Shown here in pieces: positions 1-4,310 of a stretch of DNA of 5,288 bases. The first letter of the stretch is position 1, and the number at the start of each line of letters is the position of its first letter. Under the pieces are notes generated by a model. It saw only the letters and a program-made list of their open reading frames with translations. It made no database searches and had not been told where the DNA came from. The stretch is from Acidimicrobiales bacterium. Its GTDB lineage: Bacteria > Actinomycetota > Acidimicrobiia > Acidimicrobiales > VFJN01. Position numbers and translations under genes: made by a program. The stretch lies in assembly GCA_016936035.1 (NCBI GenBank), contig JAFGPU010000462.1:1-5288 (forward strand), read 5' to 3'.

Positions 1-456
1 CACAACCTGGCCAAGCTCGAGCACCACGACGTCGACGGGCGACGCCGCCTGCTGTGCGTGCACCGCAAGGGCGCCACACGGGCGCTGCCGCCGGGCCATC
101 CCGACCTGCCCGCCGACCTGGCGTCGGTCGGCCAACCGGTGCTGGTCCCCGGGTCGATGGGCACCGCGTCGCACCTGCTCGTGGGGGTCGCCGGTGGCGG
201 GGCCTTCCACTCGACCTGTCACGGGGCCGGGCGGACGATGAGCCGCACCGCCGCCCGCAAGCAGGTCTCGGGCGAGGAGCTGCGGCGGAAGCTCGAGGTC
301 TCAGGTGTGGCGGTGCGCGCGGGGTCGCGTCGGGGCCTGGCCGAGGAGGCGCCCTTCTCGTACAAGGACGTCGACGAGGTGGTGGCCACCGTCGAGCAGG
401 CCGGCCTCGCCCGGCGGGTGGCCCGGCTGGTGCCGCTCGGCGTCGTGAAGGGCTGA
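1..456 (+). CDS. rtcB: RNA-splicing ligase RtcB, C-terminal part (5' end outside window)
   Basis: RtcB joins RNA 2',3'-cyclic phosphate (or 3'-phosphate) ends to 5'-OH ends, using GTP and Mn2+, in tRNA splicing and RNA repair. The frame is open from base 1 and gives 151 residues, about the last third of a protein that is usually 400-480 residues long. Family signatures seen: HN at residues 1-2, equivalent to the late metal-binding His of the HNxxK motif; VHRKGATRA (20-28); PGSMGT (50-55); [12 protein letters not shown] (71-82), whose His74 matches the His that is guanylylated; YKDVDEVV (121-128); and the C-terminal PLGVVKG, whose Lys150 matches the conserved GTP-contacting lysine. All catalytic features expected in this part are intact. 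The TGA stop lies 12 bases from the stop of the convergent phosphoribosyltransferase-hydrolase gene. Its partner archease is encoded about 2.5 kb away on the other strand. The missing N-terminus and promoter lie to the left. Confidence 0.95.
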   Translation, partial: HNLAKLEHHDVDGRRRLLCVHRKGATRALPPGHPDLPADLASVGQPVLVPGSMGTASHLLVGVAGGGAFHSTCHGAGRTMSRTAARKQVSGEELRRKLEVSGVAVRAGSRRGLAEEAPFSYKDVDEVVATVEQAGLARRVARLVPLGVVKG

Positions 457-472
457 GGGCGCGCGACCTCAG
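453..472. repeat. Inverted repeat containing both convergent stop codons, possible bidirectional terminator
   Basis: CTGAGG (453-458) and CCTCAG (467-472) form a perfect 6-base stem around an 8-base loop. Each arm holds one gene's TGA stop: 454-456 for rtcB and 471-469 for the minus-strand gene. There is no T-run on either side, so this is not a textbook intrinsic terminator. It could be a weak bidirectional one in a GC-rich genome, or a by-product of two TGA-plus-purine ends facing each other. Confidence 0.35.
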
Positions 473-1818
473 GGCGACGTGTGCACGTGGGGTGCGAGGT
501 GGTCGAGGAACCAGTCGCGTGCCAGGTCCGCGACCGCCGGCAGAGCGCCCGGTTCCTCGAACAGGTGGGTCGCCCCCGGCACCACCGTCAGGCGCGTCTC
601 GCCCGGCATCTGGGCCTGGGCCTGCTGGTTCAGCTCGAGGACGACGTCGTCGTGGCCTCCCACGATCAGCAGCGTGGGCGCCTCGACCTCGCCGAGCCGG
701 CGCGCCGCCAGGTCGGGCCGGCCACCTCGCGACACGACGGCCGCCACCGTCGCCCCGGGCTCGGCCGCGGCCATCAGCGCGGCGGCGGCGCCGGTGCTGG
801 CACCGAAGTAGGCGATCGGCAGGCCACCGAGGTCGGGCTGGGACCGCAGCCACGTCGTGACGTCGACCAGACGGTGGGCCAGCAGGTCGACGTCGAAGAC
901 ATTGGCCCGGTCCCGCTCCTCGTCCGGGCTGAGCAGGTCGAGCAGCAACGTCGCCAGGCGCGCCTGGTTCAGCACCTCGGCGACGAACCGGTTGCGGGGG
1001 CTGTGGCGGCTGCTTCCGCTGCCGTGCGCGAACACGACGATTCCCAGCGCCTGCTCGGGCACCGTCAGCCGGCCCGCGAGGCGCAGCAGGCCGGCCCGCA
1101 CGTCGACCTCCTCGTCGCGGGCCGGCGGATCGGCGGCGGTGGACGGTGCCGTGGGCGATGTGGACGGAGCGGCCGCCGTCGCCGGCCCGGCGGCGCGCTG
1201 GAGGAGGTCCACGACCTCGTCGTCGGTGGTCTGGGAGAAGTCGGCGTAGAACTCGCCGATCGCCAGGAACCATTCGGGCGTCTCGAGCGCGATGACCTCG
1301 TCGGCGTCCGCGCTCAGGGCATCGACCGAGCTCGGCGGGGCCACCGGGACGGCGATGACCACGCGGGTCGCCCCCTGGGCCCGGGCCACCTGGCAGGCGG
1401 CCCGGGCGGTCGACCCGGTGGCGATCCCGTCGTCGACGATCACGGCGGTGCGCCCGGCGAGCGGCACGCGGGGCCGCACGCGGCGGAAGCGCTCGGCGCG
1501 GCGTTCGAGCTCGGCGCGCTCGCGCGCCTCGACGGCGTGCAGCTCGTCGTCGCTCACCATGGCGCGGCTGACCAGGCTCGGGTCGACGACGCGCACGCCG
1601 CCCTCGCCGATGGCGCCCATGGCCAGCTCGCGCTGGTACGGGACGCCGAGCTTGCGGACGACGATGATGTCGAGCGGCGCCCCGAGAGCCCGGGCCACCT
1701 CGGCGGCCACCGGGACGCCACCGCGCGGCAGGCCCAGGACGACCACGTCCTCGTCGCGGAAGTGCTGCAGCCGGTCGGCCAACCGGTGGCCGGCGTCGGT
1801 CCGATCCACGAACGGCAT
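469..1818 (-). CDS. Phosphoribosyltransferase / alpha-beta hydrolase (dienelactone hydrolase-like) fusion protein
   Basis: This 449-residue cytoplasmic protein has two enzyme domains. Residues about 1-208 are a type I phosphoribosyltransferase: LGLPRGGVPVA (28-38), VRKLGVP (54-60), and the PRPP-binding loop VIVDDGIATGSTA (127-139). An Ala/Pro/Ser/Thr-rich linker (about 209-235) follows. Residues about 238-449 are an alpha/beta hydrolase with FAHGSGSSRH (263-272), nucleophile elbow GASTG (339-343, Ser341), likely acid Asp390 in GGHDD, and His418 in GATHLF. Both active sites look complete. M. tuberculosis Rv0571c, a DosR-regulon gene, has the same two-domain plan and similar length; substrates are not established. 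I chose the ATG at 1818 because GAGGAGG lies 8 bases upstream. A GTG at 1848 would add 10 residues but has no good ribosome binding site. It is transcribed divergently from the pyrophosphokinase gene, which could supply PRPP. Confidence 0.9.
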   Translation of the reverse strand: MPFVDRTDAGHRLADRLQHFRDEDVVVLGLPRGGVPVAAEVARALGAPLDIIVVRKLGVPYQRELAMGAIGEGGVRVVDPSLVSRAMVSDDELHAVEARERAELERRAERFRRVRPRVPLAGRTAVIVDDGIATGSTARAACQVARAQGATRVVIAVPVAPPSSVDALSADADEVIALETPEWFLAIGEFYADFSQTTDDEVVDLLQRAAGPATAAAPSTSPTAPSTAADPPARDEEVDVRAGLLRLAGRLTVPEQALGIVVFAHGSGSSRHSPRNRFVAEVLNQARLATLLLDLLSPDEERDRANVFDVDLLAHRLVDVTTWLRSQPDLGGLPIAYFGASTGAAAALMAAAEPGATVAAVVSRGGRPDLAARRLGEVEAPTLLIVGGHDDVVLELNQQAQAQMPGETRLTVVPGATHLFEEPGALPAVADLARDWFLDHLAPHVHTSP

Positions 1819-1925
1819 CGGTCTCACCTCCTCGACCCGCGACCTCACCGTGCGTCCGGGTGTTCCGCGGTCGGTAGGGTCGATGGTCCCAAATGGGTGA
1901 CGGCGACGCCACCAAGGAGGGTCCC
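1819..1925. promoter_or_regulatory. Divergent promoter region between the fusion gene and the pyrophosphokinase gene
   Basis: These 107 bases separate two divergent genes and must hold both promoters. Seen directly: the ribosome binding site of the minus-strand gene (GAGGAGG, 1827-1833 on the minus strand), the GGAGG of the plus-strand gene at 1916-1920, and a DosR-like inverted repeat centred near 1883. I see no convincing -10/-35 pair for either gene, as is common for activator-dependent promoters in GC-rich actinobacteria. Confidence 0.6.
1874..1893 (-). promoter_or_regulatory. DosR/DevR-like operator (putative)
   Basis: On the minus strand the core (1890-1876) reads GGGACCATCGACCCT. The published mycobacterial DosR motif in its short form, GGGACTTNNGNCCCT, is matched everywhere except the two T positions after GGGAC. 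Extending the site, TTTGGGAC precedes the centre, and 14 of 20 positions agree with the longer palindromic DosR consensus by hand alignment. The site lies 32 bases before the pyrophosphokinase ATG and 55 bases before the fusion-gene ATG, so one dimer pair could serve both. No DosR homologue is in the window, so the regulator is inferred. Confidence 0.4.
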
Positions 1926-2879
1926 ATGCCCGCTCGGCTCGTCTCCGGTTCGGCGTACGCCGCGCTCGTGCAGGCCGTCGCGGCCGCCTCGGCGAGCGAC
2001 GAGGCGGCGTGCGATCTGCAGCGGTTCCCCGACGGCGAGCTGCGCCCGACCGTCACCGGCATCCGGGGAGGCGACGTCTACGTCGTCGCCGGGACCGGCC
2101 CACCGGTCAGCGACAGCATCGTGGAGCTGCTCCTCGTGCTCGACGCCTGCCGGCGGGGCGGGGCGGAGCGCATCACCGCCGTGATGCCGTACTTCGGGTA
2201 TGCGCGCCAGGACCGGCGGGGCAGGCCCGGCGAGGCGGTCGGCGCCCGGGTCGTCGCCGACGCCCTGGCCGGCGCAGGTGCACAGCGCCTGGTGGTCGTC
2301 GATCCTCACACGCCGGCGCTCGAGGCGATGTGCGGCGTGCCGATGGAGATGGTGACGGCGGTCCCCGTCCTCGCCCGCGCCCTCGCGCCGGACGTGCCCG
2401 ACGGTGCGGTGGTGGTGGCGCCTGATCTCGGGGCGGTCAAGCTGGCCGAGCGCTACGCGTCGCTGCTCGGCCGCACGGTCGCCGTCGTCCGCAAGACCCG
2501 GGTGAGCGGCGACGCCGTCCACGCCGAGGAGCTGGTCGGCGACGTGGCCGGGCGACGGGCGCTGATCGTCGACGACATGATCAGCACCGGGGGAACGATC
2601 GAGGCCGCGATCCGGGTGCTGGTCGCCGCGGGCGCCGTGCCCGAGATCGTCGTTGCCGCCACCCACGGCCTGCTCGTGGGCACCGCCGCCGAACGGCTGG
2701 GCGCGGCGCCGATCCGGCGCCTGGTGGTGACCGACAGCGTGCCCACCGGCGCTGCGGGCGCACCGGGCGGCCCGGGCGGGCTGCCCGTCGAGGTGCAGTC
2801 GATCGCCCCGCTCCTGGCCGACGTCGTCGGGCGCCTGCACCGCGACGAGGAGCTGGCCGACCTGCTCGTGCGCACCTGA
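1926..2879 (+). CDS. prs: Ribose-phosphate pyrophosphokinase (PRPP synthetase) homologue, divergent
   Basis: The product has 317 residues, close to the usual length of about 315. The family makes PRPP from ribose 5-phosphate and ATP in the cytosol. Motifs in order: RFPDGE (33-38), GGDVYVVAGTGPPVSDSIVE (48-67), ITAVMPYFGYARQDRR (83-98), VVDPHT (124-129), APDLG (165-169), a shortened KRR-type catalytic segment with Lys190 and Arg192, the ribose-phosphate loop VDDMISTGGT (215-224), ATHG (245-248) and VVTDSVPT (267-274). It departs from housekeeping Prs: DPHT replaces DLHA and VDDMISTGGT replaces the usual VDDMIDTAGT. It is therefore probably a secondary paralogue; activity is likely but not certain. 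The ATG at 1926 is preferred because GGAGG lies 5 bases upstream. The in-frame ATG at 1893 lacks such a site and would add 11 residues unlike the family. The divergent gene encodes a PRPP-type transferase. Confidence 0.85.
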   Translation: MPARLVSGSAYAALVQAVAAASASDEAACDLQRFPDGELRPTVTGIRGGDVYVVAGTGPPVSDSIVELLLVLDACRRGGAERITAVMPYFGYARQDRRGRPGEAVGARVVADALAGAGAQRLVVVDPHTPALEAMCGVPMEMVTAVPVLARALAPDVPDGAVVVAPDLGAVKLAERYASLLGRTVAVVRKTRVSGDAVHAEELVGDVAGRRALIVDDMISTGGTIEAAIRVLVAAGAVPEIVVAATHGLLVGTAAERLGAAPIRRLVVTDSVPTGAAGAPGGPGGLPVEVQSIAPLLADVVGRLHRDEELADLLVRT

Positions 2880-2944
2880 CCGGACGGTCCCATCGCCTCC
2901 GGCCCGGCACGCGTGCGCACCGTCGCGGGGAGGGCCGTCGCCGC
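2880..2944. other. Convergent intergenic gap without a clear terminator
   Basis: These 65 bases separate the stop codons of the pyrophosphokinase and archease genes. GACGGT (2883-2888) can pair with ACCGTC (2919-2924) around a long loop, and inside the loop is the 10-base palindrome GCACGCGTGC (2907-2916). No T-run follows on either strand, so I do not call an intrinsic terminator. Confidence 0.4.
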
Positions 2945-3364
2945 TCACACGTCGATCAGGAGGTGGCAGCGCGTGCCGTCGCCGGCCGCGACCACCGACA
3001 GCTCCGAGTGCGAGATCGCCTTGGGAACCGCCCCCGTCCCCTCGACGTGGTCGCGGTCGGCGAGGGCCAGGGTGACGTCGAGCCCGCCGTCAACGGCGCT
3101 GCGGACCCGGGCCGCCACCGGGACCGCGCCCTCCGCGGTGTCCAGCGTGAAGATCACCTCGTCGAGCACGTCGAGGAGCAGCGCCTCGTCCGGGGCTGGC
3201 GGCAGGTGCACGTCCCGATGGCCGACGGCGGCCCGGCGTGCGGGCTCGGCGTACACCGCGACCAGGGCGGCGACGGCCTCCTCGCAGCAGGACGCCAGGT
3301 CGGGCCCCCACGCCTCGAGCACCACGTCCGCGGTGTGCGGCAGGAGCCGGTGCCCCCTGGTCAG
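2945..3364 (-). CDS. Archease (RtcB-activating protein), apparent CTG start
   Basis: Archease is a small metal-binding protein that speeds guanylylation and turnover of the RNA ligase RtcB and widens its NTP use. From the CTG at 3364 the product has 139 residues, the usual family length. It begins TRGHRLLPHTADVVLEAWGP after the initiator. LPHTAD (8-13) is the conserved N-terminal signature, with metal-ligand Asp13. LLLDVLDEVIF (62-72), the VPKAISHSELSV segment (113-124) and the C-terminal LLIDV with Asp138 also fit. The first in-frame ATG/GTG/TTG is the GTG at 3325, which would remove the whole HTAD signature. GGGAGG sits 5 bases before the CTG, and the CTG overlaps the upstream TGA as CTGA, so coupled translation is likely. 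It is the last gene of a three-gene minus-strand operon. Family assignment is firm; the start is well argued but unproven. Confidence 0.88.
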   Translation of the reverse strand: MTRGHRLLPHTADVVLEAWGPDLASCCEEAVAALVAVYAEPARRAAVGHRDVHLPPAPDEALLLDVLDEVIFTLDTAEGAVPVAARVRSAVDGGLDVTLALADRDHVEGTGAVPKAISHSELSVVAAGDGTRCHLLIDV

Positions 3365-3759
3365 CTGATCCTCCCGCGGGCGACGACGTCGAGCACGTCG
3401 CGGATCGACACCATCCCGAGGGCGTCGTGGCCGACGACGACGGGGACGTGGCGGACGCCGGTGTCGAGCATGAGGTCGGCCACCTCGCCCACCGGCGTCT
3501 CGGGGTCGACGCAGAGCGGGTCACCGGCCATCGCCGAGGCGACGTCCGCCTCGTCGGGGTCCGCGCCGGCGGCGAGCGCCTGCACGATGTCACGCTCCGA
3601 CACGACGCCCTCGATCCCTGCGGGCCCCGGGACGACGGCGGCGCCGATCGCTTCGCCGTCGAGCACGGCGGCCGCGCCGCGCAGCGTCGTCGCCGGGCCG
3701 ACCGCCACCGCGGGTGCGGCCATGACGATCCGGACCGGGGTGGTGGCGTCGAGGGGCAT
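3361..3759 (-). CDS. CBS-pair protein B (132 aa)
   Basis: This is a stand-alone Bateman module with no attached enzyme or membrane domain. CBS domain 1 spans about residues 10-60 and ends in GVVSERDIV (51-59). CBS domain 2 spans about 76-127 with GVRHVPVV (101-108) and GMVSIRDVL (115-123). The SERD and SIRD motifs are at the places where CBS pairs contact the ribose-phosphate of adenosine nucleotides. Such small actinobacterial proteins (M. tuberculosis Rv2626c/Hrp1 type) are candidate AMP/ATP sensors, but the ligand here is unknown. The ATG start is supported by AGGAG 6 bases upstream, and this site overlaps the TAG stop of the preceding CBS gene. The 3' end overlaps the archease start by a few bases. 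It is a paralogue of its upstream neighbour. Confidence 0.92.
   Translation of the reverse strand: MPLDATTPVRIVMAAPAVAVGPATTLRGAAAVLDGEAIGAAVVPGPAGIEGVVSERDIVQALAAGADPDEADVASAMAGDPLCVDPETPVGEVADLMLDTGVRHVPVVVGHDALGMVSIRDVLDVVARGRIS
3370..3375 (-). promoter_or_regulatory. Ribosome binding site deciding the archease CTG start
   Basis: GGGAGG on the minus strand lies inside the last codons of the upstream CBS gene. It is followed by ATCAG and then CTGA, in which CTG starts archease and TGA ends the CBS protein. The spacing of 5 bases is normal. No comparable site precedes the downstream GTG at 3325. Confidence 0.6.
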
Positions 3760-3768
3760 GGGGGGCTC

Positions 3769-4170
3769 CTACTCGCCCAGCGCCTCGACGAGCAGGGGCC
3801 GGAGGAGGTCGCGCACCGACACCATGCCGGTGACCGTGCCCACCTCGTCGACGACCGGGACGTGGCGGACGCCCTCGGCCAGCATGAGGAAGATGACGTC
3901 GAGCAGGCGATCCCCGGGCCGCGCCGCGGCGATCGCCCCGGTCATGGCCTGCTGGGCCGTGACGGCGTCGGCGTCCGCGCCCTGGGCGAGCTCGGCGACC
4001 ACGTCGCGCTCGGAGATGATGCCGACGGCCTCGTCGATCGAACCGACGATCGCCGCCCCCACCGACTCGCGCCACAGGGTGCGCGACACGTCCCGCAGGG
4101 TCTCGGCCGGAGCGACGATGACGGGAGAGCGGATCACCTCGCTGGCGTGGTCACGGAGGGTGACGGTCAT
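3769..4170 (-). CDS. CBS-pair protein A (133 aa)
   Basis: This is the first gene of the minus-strand operon CBS A, CBS B, archease. It has two CBS domains: residues about 12-62, ending in GIISERDVV (50-58), and about 75-127, with EGVRHVPVV (99-107) and GMVSVRDLL (115-123). It has no enzyme, DNA-binding or membrane segment, so it probably acts as a soluble dimeric adenylate-binding protein; the partner is unknown. The ATG at 4170 is chosen because GGGAGG lies 7 bases upstream. The frame stays open further upstream to about 4377, but that extension is Pro/Arg-rich and unlike CBS proteins. Nine bases separate its TAG from the next ATG, so co-translation is likely. It shares ISERDVV...LAQGAD and GVRHVPVV with its neighbour, pointing to an old tandem duplication. 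Confidence 0.92.
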   Translation of the reverse strand: MTVTLRDHASEVIRSPVIVAPAETLRDVSRTLWRESVGAAIVGSIDEAVGIISERDVVAELAQGADADAVTAQQAMTGAIAAARPGDRLLDVIFLMLAEGVRHVPVVDEVGTVTGMVSVRDLLRPLLVEALGE

Positions 4171-4310
4171 GCACTGGCCTCCCTGTTGCCGGTCGGGGCC
4201 GGGGCCGGTACACCACGGGGGTGCCCGTCGCGGACGTCTCGTCGGCCGATGCCCACCTGCCAGCATCGACCACGGACGCCCGCTCCGGCCAGAGGCGAAG
4301 GTCCCGCTCC
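4171..4310. promoter_or_regulatory. Divergent intergenic region between CBS protein A and the CapA-like gene
   Basis: About 140 bases should hold the promoter of the minus-strand CBS-archease operon and that of the plus-strand phosphatase gene. Visible structure: the ribosome binding site GGGAGG for the CBS gene (4178-4183, minus strand); a tandem GGGGCC pair at 4195-4206; a perfect inverted repeat ACGGG-GGTG-CCCGT at 4215-4228; and a weak DosR-like sequence at 4291-4305. I see no clear -10/-35 boxes. If the phosphatase used the GTG at 4221 instead of 4311, the region would shrink to 50 bases. Confidence 0.5.

Noticed and set aside
150..166. GGGTCGATGGG sequence resembling half of the DosR-like site
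   Set aside because: It encodes the conserved RtcB PGSMGT motif; the resemblance follows from codon use.
1893..1925. Upstream ATG that would extend the pyrophosphokinase by 11 residues
   Set aside because: The ATG at 1926 has GGAGG at ideal spacing, and the extension is not family-like and overlaps the putative operator.
481..2184. Very long plus-strand open frame opposite the phosphoribosyltransferase-hydrolase gene
   Set aside because: It is antisense to a gene with clear motifs, rich in Arg/Gly/Ala/His with no recognisable domain, and explained by the scarcity of stop codons at this GC content.
2867..2921. Direct repeat CGTGCGCACC at 2867-2876 and 2912-2921
   Set aside because: Two short GC-rich copies, one of them inside the coding end of the pyrophosphokinase gene; no array and no associated mobile-element features.
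1845..2948. Minus-strand open frame opposite the pyrophosphokinase gene
   Set aside because: The Gly/His/Asp/Arg-rich product is unlike any family I know; the plus strand carries the full PRPP synthetase motif set.
4195..4206. Tandem GGGGCC GGGGCC
   Set aside because: Only two units in a region of very high GC; expected by chance and not a defined regulatory repeat.
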